64,000 nucleotides of DNA from Forficula auricularia (GCA_024734495.1 JALMQS010000187.1:18166455-18230454); one strand, 5' to 3'; counted from the stretch's first letter, positions 43,018 through 55,125 are shown. Made by a program: numbers and translations. Notes: generated by a model not told the origin, from the sequence alone.

Positions 43018-43314
43018 ATTTTAATACTATTTTTGATTTGCGGATAAATAAATACATATTAATAATTTTTTCTTGAGTTGTTCCCTCATTTAAATCTAAA
43101 TAAAAATCTTTCCATCCGATTTTCTGAAGGGCTGCAACTTCTCTATTCCTTAGACTTTTAAAAAAACCGAACCCCGATTTAAGACGTTGCAATTTCACCC
43201 AGTATGATAAAAAATATTTTTTATTTTTGTCTCCACATAAAATTCGACCCATCCCAAAATAATAATTCAATTAAAATTTTAATACTATTTTTGATTTGCG
43301 GATAAATAAATACA
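43018..43314. repeat. 39-bp direct repeat flanking a 219-bp segment
   Basis: ATTTTAATACTATTTTTGAT with TTGCGGATAAATAAATACA occurs at 43018-43056 and again, identically, at 43276-43314. The segment between has a 92-codon minus frame (42992-43270) including GFFKSLRNREVAALQKIGWK, which is unrecognised. Confidence 0.85.
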
Positions 43315-43384
43315 GATTATTATATTAGAAGTATTTTCTTTTGGAGAGATGGACTGGTAGAATTTCAATCGTGAATTGATGGAA

Positions 43385-43515
43385 GGGAGTCCAAGGATAA
43401 TGAAAAATAAAATTGTAAATAAAAGAATGTATTGGAACGTCTCTTTCATCCTCTTAAAAACCGAAGTTTCGGAGGATCTTCTCTCCTTTTTCAGGGTTTA
43501 AAAGGGTCAACGGAG
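43385..43515 (-). repeat. Penelope-type end, left member of a pair
   Basis: Minus strand: CCCTGAAAAAGGAGAGAAGA, TCCTCCGAAACTTCGG, then ATGAAAGAGACGTTCCAATA and a T/A-rich tail. Its inverted partner is at 44278-44405, on the other side of family A copy A5. Confidence 0.6.
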
Positions 43516-43530
43516 AAAACATATCTACAA

Positions 43531-44234
43531 ATAAGCTGACCTGTTCTGATGTGGCCATCCACTTGACTTTACCATACAACCTGACCCTTAAAATTATTTA
43601 TAATCATGTAGGGGGTTAGTTTTTGGATTTTTCTACTTCTGGGGTCCCACTGATTATGTATACAAAATTTGGTTGATTTTGGTAAATGGCCAAGAATTTC
43701 ATTTTTTGACCCTACATTTTTTGAGCCCCCCCCATGTTGGGCAGTTAGTTTTTGCATTTTTAGACTTCTGGGGGTCCACTGATTATGTATACAAAATTTG
43801 GTTGAGTTTGTTCAAATGGCCTAGATTTTTAATTTTTAACCCCTACTCCACCCCCTTAATTTTTGGTCGATATGAACCAAAATCTAATCAGCTCTTAATC
43901 TCAATGGACCAAAACTACGTGTGAAATTTGGTTTTGATATTCAAACTAGTTTTTGAGCTAGCTCGTCCACAAAAATTTGGTAACCCACAGACTAACGGAC
44001 AACCAGACAACCAGACTAACAGACATTTTACAAAACAATTATTATCTCTAAAAATATAATTTTTTCGATGTTCACTTATTAGAGCTTTTTTGTAGAGCCG
44101 AAATGCCATGGTTTCACTCAATTTTTTTAATCAAAATACTTTCAGCCGTTTTTGAGATATTTTGAAAGAAAGAAGGAAAAAACACTTTTTTCATGCACGA
44201 TTACAATACTTGTACCCTGTATGGTAAAGTAAAA
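43531..44234 (-). repeat. Family A element, copy A5
   Basis: Full-length minus copy with two internal units (43612 and 43743, each with CCACTGATTATGTATACAAA) and both ends (AAGCTGACCTGTTCTGATGT; GTATGGTAAAGTAAAA). It lies between the two members of an inverted Penelope-type pair. Confidence 0.8.
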
Positions 44235-44277
44235 ACTTCACTTCTTCATTCCTTTAACAATATTCGAGCAATGTTGA

Positions 44278-44405
44278 AGGAGGGGAAGATTCCTTCGTTG
44301 ACACTTTTAAACCATGAAGAAGTGAAGATCCTCCTAAACGTCGTTTTTTGAGATGATGAAAGTGAGGTTCCAATAAATTTCTTTTTATTCGGAATTTTAT
44401 TTTTA
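44278..44405 (+). repeat. Penelope-type end, right member of a pair
   Basis: Plus strand: ACCATGAAGAAGTGAAGATC, CTCCTAAACGTCG, then ATGATGAAAGTGAGGTTCCA and AATAAATTTC. It matches 43385-43515 in reverse. CTGAAGAA and GAAAC are each changed by one base here. Confidence 0.6.
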
Positions 44406-45699
44406 ATTGTTATTGAGCTTCCTTCCATCAATTCTCGATTTTACAGTTTATTTTTTAAAAATGGATTCAGAATTGATATTCAAAACTTCGTGTAAAACAT
44501 TAGAACACTTCTGATCAATTTTGTGAACTCACCATGGGTAGTCCAGCCCGAAACATTCTCTCAGAGTCAATTTTAAATATCCCTGAATGGAAAATAATAT
44601 CACAGGCTAATTAACCGCATCTACTCGTCCACTGATTGAAAATGTTCAAAATGCCCATTCGCCAAAGATTGGCTTTCAAAATGCATTTCGAATAATTGAG
44701 TTAAAATCTATTGTTTCCGCATGAACGCGTGCCTAAGCTCGCCGGGAGGCTTTTCGTTCCCCGCATCAACCCCTGCAGCTACCCCATACTGTTGGCCCCG
44801 CAACCACCCTTCTCACACCCCCTAACTTTCGCTGTTGTTTACATTTTCGTTTGAATCCATTCCGTTTGAATTCCTTAAGTAATATTTCGGTTTAATATGT
44901 TCTTCTATCTAGGAGAATTTGTTTCACTTCTCTATGGTTGCCACCCAACCAACCCACACACAGCATCCAACTTATTCATCAACTTGATAAATAGGTCCAA
45001 GCTCTCCCCTTAGAAAGAGTATTCTATGAATTTAAAATTATTTAAGACTTTTTTCCGGTTTTTCTGTTTGTAAAATATTTCACTTGGGGCGCTAGAGAGA
45101 AAAAAAAACGGACCCTTGTTTTACAAAGGGTCATGCATATAGGGGGAAAAGAACAAAACTGAATACATGGTTTCCGAATTTTTTACATCATACTCTATTT
45201 ATTATACTACACATTTAAAAACACCCCTTCAAGAACTTGGTAATTAGAAACATAATTATATGCAATTTTGGTGGTTATTCAGTCAAGTTTTGAGATTTTT
45301 GTAATTAATGAAGAATTATTATCCAACTTTTGTCCTACCCCCTTAGGCGTGGCTTATCCACTTCCGGTTAAACTGCCGGTTTTCTGACCGCCAGCTTAAT
45401 CATTTCACCAAGTGGTTCTCAACCAAAATTTTACCAATGTCTCGCTAAAAATTAAGAATGAAATGTTTTTAGTAGATACTTATAATTTATTTGAATACAA
45501 ATACATGAATTTCTGAACCTTGTTTACCACTATCGATAGGTATAAGTATATATGTAATATAAAAGTAATAATTTAGGAACGGATTTTCGGCAGTAAAAAC
45601 CTTTGAAACGTGCACTAAAAACCACAAAATGTGCAAAAACATGCAATAAAAAGCTCAAAACGTGCAAAAACATACAAAAAGGTAACGTATGTATGTTTA
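44406..45699. other. Unique stretch, no gene seen
   Basis: 44720-44840 is C-rich (CCCCGCATCAACCCCTGCAG), unusual for the region, with no frame I can support. The remainder is AT-rich. Confidence 0.45.
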
Positions 45700-45800
45700 A
45701 TTGCATCAAGCAGAGGAGCAGAGAACAAGCTCAATGATTTCTCTAATAAATCGACAATTCTGCTACTTCTGGCAAAACATAATATTTTCAATTAAATTGT
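45700..45800. repeat. Family H copy
   Basis: GCATCAAGCAGAGGAGCAGA ... CTCAATGATTTCTCTAATAA ... ATTCTGCTACTTCTGGCAAA. Single orientation. Confidence 0.6.
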
Positions 45801-45904
45801 ATTGTCATACTAAGTATTAGGCACGTTTCGAACACTAGATGACACAAGTGTAAGCCATCATTGCTCAACGCATCCCGTATAGCAGATAACATTTTATTGT
45901 ATAG

Positions 45905-45992
45905 TTCTTCTTCTTCTTCATTATAGGCGTTTTCCCTGTTTTTCTAGACTTCCCTCAGGGGGACGGCCAGCTTTCTTTCCATCTTCTATTAT
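45905..45992 (-). pseudogene. 3' end of a non-LTR retrotransposon
   Basis: On the minus strand the text reads RWKESWPSP and a stop, then a short 3' UTR (GGAAGTCTAGAAAAACAGGG) and a GAAGAAGAAGAA tail at 45905-45918. RPKKRWKE is also how the reverse transcriptase fragment at 10.5-11.1 kb ends, so this is a related 5'-truncated insertion. Confidence 0.65.
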
Positions 45993-47239
45993 ATAGTTGT
46001 TTAATAATTATATTTTGTGGACAAGGTTGCTGATTATAATGATAATCTTATTTCAACTCTCAAGTAACTATCTCTCGTGGTTGACAAATTGTGGTAGAGA
46101 TAACTTTTTGACCACCTTAACATTATCAACGTGTTACAAACGCACTACATGATGTACAAATTCTTGTATAAGAAATAAGAGTATTATTAACTACCTATAA
46201 TACAACTATAGGTACATTTATACATGACAACTGCTCGTTGTAGATAAAAATTTAATACTTGAATTTAAGCAATACCATGTAAATCCTGTTTCTATTAACT
46301 TTTTGTAATCTCGCGATTGATTTGAAATTTGATTTTTGAACATTCCGGTTTTTGGCGTTTCCACGTTGGCCATCCGGACGGATATGTTAACTAAGTTCGA
46401 ATTAAAACTAATTGTCGAAACATCGTGCATTTTGATGAGATTATTAAATTAAAAATATGTAATTTAAGTTGTTTCAGTCGAAAGTTCATCATAAACGATC
46501 TATCTAAAAAGAATTAACCAGTTCAATTCTTCTGATAAAGTTCTAAACAAAAAAATAAAATATCAATAAATAAAAAAATCATCAGTCTGACCAGCTACCC
46601 TAAAAAGAACTCTATCTTTCTGTTTTTTGACTGTACCCTCGAGGGTTGTGGGTTGTCTGTGTAATAATTTCTCCAAGTTTTCATCCACGAGTTGTTTTTC
46701 CCTTCATTGCAATCGTGTCTGATCCTCCCTCCAACAACATGAAATTGAAAGCTTTTTGCGAAATCGATTCTGAAAACCAAATCAGGATTCTATTCTTGCC
46801 CCGGGATTATCTATATTCTTGATCAGTATGTTAGAAAATTCTTTGCAAAATATCTTTCTATTTATAGTCGGAAAACATTATAGATACACTATCGGTTTTC
46901 GATTTACATAAATAATAGAGGCAATGAATTATACCTTTTTGTCTGTTTTCTATTTAATTCGATAAATCCCTATTTTAAAAATAATGCAATGTTGTCTCAT
47001 AAATCATTTCAAATTAGCTGAAATATTAAGAGTTGAATTATTTGTGTAGGTATTCAGAGAGATCCGCCGACTCAGGCGGACCAAAAGATGGAATCTTTAA
47101 AAAAATGTATTTATTATATAAAATTTATTTCGTAGATTTTAGTGGCTCAGAACAACCTTGGTTTAGTTAAATTCATTTTTGTTGTAATAGTAAGCAGGTC
47201 ATTTAACAAACTTTTTTTTTATTAATTAATGTCACCGAA
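45993..47239. other. Unique AT-rich stretch, no gene seen
   Basis: Minus frames at 46218-46430 and 46595-46780 have no recognisable domain. Nothing else supportable. Confidence 0.45.
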
Positions 47240-47431
47240 CAAAGCCCATTTAGACAGCACATAAGTAAATTGTTGGAGTAGGGTTAGTGAGGGAGCTGAG
47301 TTTTTAGCCGGTAGAAATTTTTATTTGCCAGCCAGGATCGAACCCCGGCCTTTCACTCCAACATCGTCATAATCGATCGATGCCGAAGCGAGGCCAGTGC
47401 GTTAGCGGTATCGGCTAACCCGACTCCTTCA
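47240..47431 (-). mobile_element. SINE1, minus copy
   Basis: Shares GTTAGTGAGGGAGCTGAG, TTTTTAGCCGGTAGAA, a B-box complement GATCGAACCCCGGCC and CATCGTCATAATCGATCGAT with the other SINE1 copies. The head ends near 47431. Confidence 0.75.
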
Positions 47432-47461
47432 ACAAACTCATGAGAAATAACAGATATAACA

Positions 47462-47612
47462 TATTTCTAGTTCAAAACTGATGATGAAGGTCAAACCGCC
47501 GAAACTATAATTTCAATCAAATAATCCATGTACATATATGTTTGTTTGCATCAAGCAGAGGACAAGGTCATGAATTTGATTTCTCTTTTCTAATTTGATA
47601 TCTCCAAATATT
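47462..47612 (+). repeat. Family H with intact Penelope-type motif
   Basis: CTGATGATGAAGGTCAAACC, GCCGAAACTATAATTTCAAT, then CATATATGTTTGTTTGCATC and AAGCAGAGGACAAGGTCATG. It links the H repeats to the Penelope-type motif in one continuous copy. Confidence 0.6.
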
Positions 47613-47957
47613 TTCGAAAATAAGATGCTCGGAACCTAGCAATGCAAGTTCCGACTTGCACTTAGCCAGCTTATTATTATTTAAATAATAATTTTCTCAT
47701 ATTTATGATAATAACAATTCACAATTATCTTTGAATAACAGAAAAAAGGGATAAAATTGTACGCTTCCTCCATTCAGCTTTATTATAAGACAGGCATGCT
47801 AACCGCTTCCATCTCGAGCACTTTTATTTGTTTCCATAATAATTAGATGCATTTTTCTAATCTAATCTTTTATTTGAAACTTTTCCCTAATGAAGTTATT
47901 AGTAGGCATCGCATTTAAAATGCTCAAAAGAATTATCATTCTCCTTAAAAAATTGAG
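47613..47957. other. AT-rich spacer
   Basis: Nothing recognisable. Confidence 0.5.
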
Positions 47958-47984
47958 TTATAGCAATTGTTTTGTTTTCTCTCC

Positions 47985-48194
47985 ACTTCTATTTGGTTTG
48001 TTTGTTTTTTCCTCAGTTATTTGAAATGCCACTTCGGTGCCGAATTCCATTACAATTTTGCCATTCATTTGGACTGGATATTTAATGGCCTTAACGAAAA
48101 TCTGGGTCATTCCCATAATGTAAAGGATTTGATCTGCGCTGCTCCATTCAAAATGGAGTCTTTGTCGCAAAGAAGATAGATTAGAGAATATCAT
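47985..48194 (-). CDS. Possible coding exon, unrecognised
   Basis: Minus frame from 48194 reads SSLRQRLHFEWSSADQILYI, MGMTQIFVKAIKYPVQMNGK, IVMEFGTEVAFQITEEK. The composition is balanced and codon-like, unlike nearby AT-rich frames, and the local G/C is raised. I do not recognise a family and there is no typical initiation context. A plus frame (47967-48179) covers the same DNA and is less protein-like. It could be an exon, a retrotransposed fragment or chance. Confidence 0.3.
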
Positions 48195-49254
48195 TAATTT
48201 AAAATGTTATGAAACAGGAGACGAGAAGTATATTAGAATCATAACAGCAATTTTCATGATCTATGTTTTCTAATCTTTATTCATATACTAAGCTTAATAT
48301 GTTGATATGAATTATTATAATATAATTGAGCGTTTCTCCACCATTTACTCCAAGAACAGATAAAAGTACAGGAACAGGGATGGACAAGATACAATTTATT
48401 AAGAAACTAGGTAAGAAAATACAAATTACCTACATCCAATACATTTAATCAGAAACAAGATAACGCATCACAATTAAGTGTCACTAACTGATAAAGTTTA
48501 GGGGAAAGCGGTGTTGGTTTATAGTGAAACATATTAAACAAAGGAATTATTATTTAACGGGTTATAGTGGTGTTTCACAAAGAGGAAATAAAATTAAAAA
48601 ATTAAAAAATCTTTTAAATTATTTTGGAGATTTTTTATATTCCTTTGTCATTAACTGAGTTACAACATCATGAGCTCCGAATTTATTTCTCTAGATTTAT
48701 TTATTAGGAATTTTGTTTGACAAAATGGACTTTTTGCATGGAATATATTTTTTATCCAGAAGCTAAAAAAGTATATCATTTAGTAGGTTTCTTCATGTTT
48801 TTTATTTTTCAAAACAAAAAAGTATTTCTAGCTTAATTTAAAATTCGCTATGGCCCTTTAAAAATGAAGCCTAACAAAAAATACTTGATGAGCAATGTGA
48901 TGTCAGCTCTATGGTCCGAGGCAAGTTAGCTTGGTGTCCATTGGTTATTCTAGCTGAGCTTGAAGGTATTATATTTTATATCACATCATATCTATAGTAG
49001 TATTGGGGTTTGGATACCATCTATTCAAATTCCGATTGATTATAATTTTGTTATAAGTCAATACTTAAAAGAAACCTTGTAGGGTTGTTCTTTAATTATA
49101 AATGGTCATAAATATATATATATATATATATGCAAGTAGCTCATTCATTATTCACAATCGCTTATCCAGGATCTATTATTGCGTACTCAGAAATTTATAT
49201 CGAGGAAACTTAAGAATTTTATAAAAAAATATGAATATAAAATTATTTTAATAA
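48195..49254. other. AT-rich stretch, no gene seen
   Basis: A TA microsatellite lies at 49107-49132. Nothing else supportable. Confidence 0.5.
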
Positions 49255-49790
49255 AGGTTATGTTAAATAAAAATAGGGAGAAAAGAAATAAAACTTTTTT
49301 CAAGATTAGATAGGATCTCTGTAAATTATCCAGATGGTTAGTGGAGAGACAGCTTATTCCAACTTTCTAGAGTTAGTTCGCTCCTAATAATAACTTTAAA
49401 TATAGTATAATATTCAGAAAATGTATTTGTTATTTAATTATTTTGTCACGTTCCAATTTCTTAATTTCATTGTAAAAAATGATTTGAAATAAATATAATA
49501 ATTAATTTAATAAAACAAAATGCTTATTTATGAATTTATCATAACAGCGCTGTAAAATCTCAATAAATTCATTACAAAAAAGTTATTTTCTGGGTTTTTG
49601 AACCGATACTTCTAAATCTATAGAGCTCGAAATCCAATCAGTCTTCCACTTGGATGTACAAACATTTGGAAAGTAGAACGGACTTGCTAAGACTTTTGAG
49701 TTATCGTGAATATGTTAATCACACCGACAGGGAATTATTCATGGTTAAATTTTTTCTCGTTTTAAACATTTTTAAAAACAATAGAGCAAA
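49255..49790. repeat. Family G dispersed repeat, copy 2
   Basis: CTTTTTTCAAGATTAGATAG, AAATCTCAATAAATTCATTA, GAAATCCAATCAGTC, AGACTTTTGAGTTATCGTG and CACACCGACAGGG follow the order of 35300-35640. The last two blocks resemble widespread arthropod repeat text. Confidence 0.5.
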
Positions 49791-50393
49791 ATAAAAAATT
49801 GAGCGAATTTAATTCCTGCTCAGAGCTGTCGGGCAGGCGGGTTTCGCCGAAAGATATTGCTACATTACATTTTCATGGATATTCATTTACATTTATTGTT
49901 AAATAGAAAATTTCGGAATCTCCCCTTTGGGTAAGCTCTTACTACAAGACAAGGAAACCCTTGTTCTTGTTTGCATTGAAAAACCATGGATCAGTTCCTC
50001 CTTGTGAAATTACCCAAAACGATCTTTCTTCCCTGCTACTGAAAACTCTACTCAAGGTTTCTAACTTTGTGCCTTTGTCTTTAGATATGGCTACTTTAAT
50101 ACGATGTTTTAGTGATTTTTTACTTATCTTTATTTAGGTAATTTATTTTATAGCAAAACCCCTAAGTTTTTCCTTTATATCTTCGTTAATATACCTATCT
50201 CAAATTTTTTAAGCAAAAATAATAATGTGTATGTCTTGTTCTATGGATTATAATATCCACAATAACTCAAGAATGAAACTTCTTAGAAAGTTTGTTCTTA
50301 AATTGCTTTTTAGATTATTAGCTTCTAGCTTCCAGAACTTGTGGTTGAAAAAGGCTGAAAATCAGAAAATTATAAATAATTATACGGAGTATC
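49791..50393. other. AT-rich stretch, no gene seen
   Basis: Nothing recognisable. Confidence 0.5.
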
Positions 50394-50696
50394 TGTAATG
50401 AAGGGAGACTGTGGGTCAGTTTGTTGAGTGTCGGGTCGCTGACTCGAAGTTCGCTGGTTCGAGACTGAGTCTCGGCAGATCAGATATTTGCAGTCGCCTC
50501 CTCTTGGAAAGTAATGGCAACCTACCAAGAGTATAATTGCCTAGTAACCTCTCCAAACTTGCCGTTCGGAACCGGCGTTAAAAGTAGGTCCCGTATATCT
50601 GTGTAAAAACATCTAAACGCACACATCACAGGTATATGTGAAGAGGCGCCGACACCCGTTTCGGGTATGGCACTCGAAAGAAAAATATGTAATGAA
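50394..50696 (+). mobile_element. SINE3, second full copy with target duplication
   Basis: 9-bp direct repeat TGTAATGAA at 50394-50402 and 50688-50696. Head GGGTCAGTTTGTTGAGTG and CTGGTTCGAGAC, body GGAAAGTAATGGCAACCTAC and ACCGGCGTTAAA as in 11343-11605. The end differs (CGACACCCGTTTCGGGTATG then CGAAAGAAAAA). Confidence 0.85.
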
Positions 50697-50699
50697 CGG

Positions 50700-51240
50700 A
50701 GAAACATCAGAAGATGTATAATGCTTATGTGTCAAAATAAAGAAAACAGTTCAAAAAGACATGTGTGCGGAAACGTTTCTTTTACCAGATATCAACCATT
50801 TTTTGGTATCAACAACTCTGCTACTCCACTCTCTAAAATCTTTTCAATTAAATCATTTTTTTTAAACTTTGCACCATCAAACTCATTAGGTATGGAAAAA
50901 ATACTAACTTGATACAATTGTCCGTTTCAAAATGGCTATCATTTATTAAATCTTTCTTACTGTTTTATGTTATTTTCATATAAAATTTTTTAAATAGCCT
51001 CCATTTTGAAATAAATAATTTACTCAAATTGATTTTTTTTTCAAACTAGGTCTCTATCTATATTGATGAGTTCTGTGCGAAATTTCAACTCGATCGGTCA
51101 AGCTGTCTTCGAGATATATATACGATTAAAATAAAATCAAAATGGTGGATAGCTGGTAAAAGAAGCATTTCCGCACATATGTTAATTTGAACTGTTTTCT
51201 TTATTTTGACTCCATATAATCATCCTCTGAATTAACTCTA
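50700..51240. mobile_element. Element with ~105-bp terminal inverted repeats
   Basis: 50700-50805 (GTCAAAATAAAGAAAACAGT, TGTGCGGAAACGTTTCTTTT, ACCAG, ATCAACCATTTTTTG) is the reverse complement, with mismatches, of 51142-51240. The interior contains a family H scrap (CAACAACTCTGCTACTCC) and GATCGGTCAAGCTGTCTTCG. A plus frame of 81 codons (50667-50912) is incidental. Confidence 0.65.
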
Positions 51241-53144
51241 TTACATATATCTACATTCTGTATAAGGATTTTGAGGTGTTGATGTAAATAAGCTGAAAAT
51301 TAAGATACAAATTTGTATTAATAAACAGGTTACATTCTCTGCCAAGCTTCAATTTTCTAATTCAAGCTCTTCTTAAACTAAAGCTTGTAGAAAGCATAAT
51401 GCGTCTTTGAATAAGCTTTCATTTTTTGCCTTTCAATTTAATTTATTAATTAATATTTCTGAGATAATTTTACTTTTTTATTAATTATAATTGGATCAAG
51501 AATCTTATAATTACCAATAAGCTTCCTTAACGATTTTGATTTTGGTAATTTATTGGACATTTCATCTATGTTTTTAATAGAAAGGGAATCCCCTTCTAGT
51601 TGAACTCTCGAGCCGTTTTTGCTTGGAATTAGATCCCGGTTATATTCTGTTGTGAAAATGAAGGCCTGTGGAGACACAAGTGTAGATTAGCCGGGGCCAT
51701 GATTAAAAGAGACCAAGACATCAGGAAGGCCTGAAATTAACTCCGTCTCAAGACGACATTCAAATGACACAAAGAGGCAGGACCTGGAATGCCAGGCCCA
51801 AATTAAAACGGCTTCTTCTCTTTGGAGAAGAATTAATGAATCAATGATGAACCTCGTCTCTTCTCCGCCAATCCGAAGCCTCCGATAGACTTAAATAGAC
51901 CTCTCCATTTTTGATGATCAACGCTTGTCCTATATTGTACACATGAGTATTTTAATTAAAGTGCTTAAGCCGATCTATGAAAAAAAATCATTGAATAGAA
52001 GGACAATTCATTGGCCTACAAAGGGTTCTCGAAAAAATAGGAAATAACCAAGAATAATTCTTTAAAAAGAAATGAAATCAAAAGAGGATTTAATTAAAAA
52101 GATTTCCCTAGAACGAGAAAAGACATAGCCTATAAAGAGAATTCTCTTGAACTAATTAACCACCTGTAATGTGATTTTTAAAGTGTGAATATCTAATCTT
52201 GTGAATATTTTATTTCTCAAACTCCGCATTTGCAGTTTAAATATTTTAAGCTTTTTCTCTTTGTGATTTGATGAACTTTTATATTAAAAATAATTATTAT
52301 AATGAAAATCATGAGATAATGTCATTTCCTGAATACAAACTGATAGGGATAACTATATATTATTACATGTCAGAACTGTTGTATTGTCTCTCTCTGGATT
52401 TAAGCCCCACTGCCAAAAACCAATCTGAGCTTTTTAAGATAGAAAGTCTAAAATCTAACCAATTCTTTGGTTTGGAAATATGTACATAAAAACATTTTAG
52501 CATCCAGAACGAATTTTCTCGGGCCTTCTATTTTAGAGTTTTTGGTTGTCTAAATCCAGACAGATAGAGCAATCTAATTAAAAATCTTATATTTAAAAGT
52601 GATTTCTAATCACGAATAAAAACAAAAATATTGAAAATTTTAAAAATTTAAATCACCGGGTGCCTAGGAAACGAAGTCTGGTATAATAGGTACTAGTAAT
52701 GTAATTCATTCAAATTTTAGTTAGAGTAACGATGTAAACAATATGGACAAATTGGAAAGATCCATTTGGTTGCTGGAGAAGATCGATGCCGAAGGAAAGT
52801 TTCTCTCTCAAGAGATCATTGGGTTAAAGGATGATATAAATTGATTAGTTGGTCCAGTGATGGGTTTGAAAGCGAAAGGATGTTCTCCATTAGCATGGCG
52901 GATATTTATTGTGGGTTTCTTAAAGTTAGTGAAGGTGCTTAGCAAAAATAAGCATTTACATTAGGTTCCTCATTAAAGAAGCGTCGTTTATGTTACTATT
53001 AATGAATTTCAAAATGAATTGGATTTAAGAGATGAAGTTGTCATCGTGTATTAATCTCCTGAAAAGGAAGAAGACATCAGATCGGTCCTATAACATTGAC
53101 AAAAATTGATTTTGTTCATGGAGGATATTTGCCATCCAATTTTT
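51241..53144. other. Unique stretch, no gene established
   Basis: 51650-51900 is G/C-richer, without a usable frame. At 52743 a short plus frame reads MDKLERSIWLLEKIDAEGKF before a stop 35 codons on; it looks protein-like but I cannot place it. A 75-codon minus frame (51450-51677) is unrecognised. Confidence 0.4.
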
Positions 53145-53425
53145 AATTTATCCATAGCAAAGCATGGGTAAAGTACTGCTTGGTTTCAACTTAAGTCCCA
53201 AATTGTAGTATTCATTCAGGTTGAATTTTAGGACTTGGCAGTTTTGTCAAAAATTACATTTGATCTCGTTCAGAGCCCTAAAAGTGCGATTTTTTTATAT
53301 GGATATGAATTTATGTATGTTAGTTACCCCTTTTGTCGACGATTTTTTCACACCATTCAACTATTGAAATGACATTGAAAACATACCACTACTTTAACAA
53401 AATGATTATAAGATTTTAGTATGTA
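53145..53425 (+). repeat. Family B arm fragment, copy B3
   Basis: TTATCCATAGCAAAGCATGG, then GTATTCATTCAGGTTGAATT, TGGCAGTTTTGTCAAAAATT and CGATTTTTTCACACCATTC follow the foldback arm but with more divergence than in B1 or B2. Confidence 0.65.
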
Positions 53426-54223
53426 CATTAAGGTGGACCTTAGCTATATCTGGTGGAATTTTTTTTTGCCGGAAAAGTTTTCGGAACAGGAGCTCAAATT
53501 GGGAGGTTAGGTAATAAAAAAGTTGTACAAAATTTGAGATCGACCGGACAACGCCAAGAGGTGACGCATCACTTTTGGAAATTTGAAATTTTAAGAATTT
53601 CGCGATGTTCGGTACTATATTTTGTTATACGTCGTTAAATTGAAACAAAGAATAAAAACATCGATGAGCATGAAATTACTAAACATTATATTCTGAAATC
53701 CCACCCCTATCTTCGTCATTCAACCATTATTATACACATAGGGCAAAAGAAAAAAAATTCAAGTGAATTCAATATTATGCCTATGTAAATCCCCATCTAT
53801 ATTTATAATATCTTGTGAAAATTTCATATCGTGAAAAATGTTTAACAAATCAGTTTTATGTAAATATCTCGTTATCTATTGATGTTAAAAAAATTCTTCA
53901 AATAAAATTAATATAGTATAAAAATCTCTAGAAAAAAGGTCATGGATGTTTTTTTGATTGGAGCAATAGTTTAGGAAATAATAGGACTTAAATAAAATCA
54001 ATCCTTTTTATGAATGGCTTTGTTTTCATTTTGATTAATTTCTAGGAAATGTTTATCAACAAAGTAGTATTTGCTCTTTCTCTAGGTCACTATGCTAATT
54101 GATGATTTGTTGCCTTCTAATTCATTCATTTCATAAAGGAATTTTTATGACACGGCCATGAAACTAAAAAAAATAAAAATAAAAGATTGAATGTTTATCT
54201 ATACAAATGTTTCACAAAGTATC
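53426..54223. other. AT-rich stretch, no gene seen
   Basis: A 61-codon plus frame (53453-53638) is not recognisable. Nothing else supportable. Confidence 0.45.
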
Positions 54224-54645
54224 AATATATCCTGAAATAAGATTTTTGATCGACCCTTCATCTCCTAAATGGGGTGACTACCTTTAATTTAAAATTTCAC
54301 TAAATAAATGATTTCTACTAGATTCTAGAGAAATTCCAATTCACTAAGTATAAACATGGCCCGAAATAAGCTTTCTGATCAACCCTTTATCCCCTAAAGG
54401 GGTGACTACCCTTAATTTAAAATTTCACTAAAAAAATGATTTCTACTAGATTATAGAGAAATTCCAAATCACAAAGTGTAAATATGACCTGAAATAAGTT
54501 TTTTAATCGACCCTTCATCCCCTAAAGAAGGTAACTACCCTTAATTTAAAATATCTCTAAAAAAATCATTTCTGCTATATTCTAGAGAAATTCCAAATCA
54601 CTAAGTGTAAATATGATCTGAAATAAGTTTTCTGATCGAATACAC
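54224..54645 (+). repeat. Tandem array, 128-129-bp unit
   Basis: CTGAAATAAG followed by GATCGACCCTTCATCNCCTA recurs at 54231, 54360, 54488 and 54617, each with TAGAGAAATTCCAAATCAC later in the unit. About 3.2 copies, roughly 90% alike. Confidence 0.9.
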
Positions 54646-55125
54646 CCCTCAAAATTTTTTCATAAATATGTTATAATTGTTCCTATTTTTATTCCTATTT
54701 ATTTATATTTTTTTATTTATTTATAATATTAAAATCTTAGAAAATATAATTAAAAATATGTTAGATTATAGAAATTAAGTATTAATATGAAATAAGTGAG
54801 CCAACAGACTCTAAGGTAAAGAAGATGTTGCTACTAATCTTAAGAATGTTTTTGGGCTCGAAAATCTTTGAAAGAATGTATTTTTCTGCGGAAGAGCATG
54901 AAATGTTTAATTTTTTCTTTTCTTAAAAATTAGGCATGTTTAAGCTATTAACCTGGTCGATTTGTATTTAACATAAGCTTATATTCATATATATAGGTAT
55001 ATAAAAGCTTCAAACAGGCTTATTAATTAAAATATTAATTTTATAGTGAAAAGATTTAAGTATCTTTTTGAGTGTCTTTTTTGAAAAAAGATGGAAATTA
55101 TTTCAAAAATCAACCCAGACCTATA
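54646..55125. other. AT-rich spacer
   Basis: Nothing recognisable before element T2. Confidence 0.5.

Noticed and set aside
47985..48194. Assignment of the frame to a named gene
   Set aside because: I could not match the residues to any family with confidence, so no symbol or function is given.
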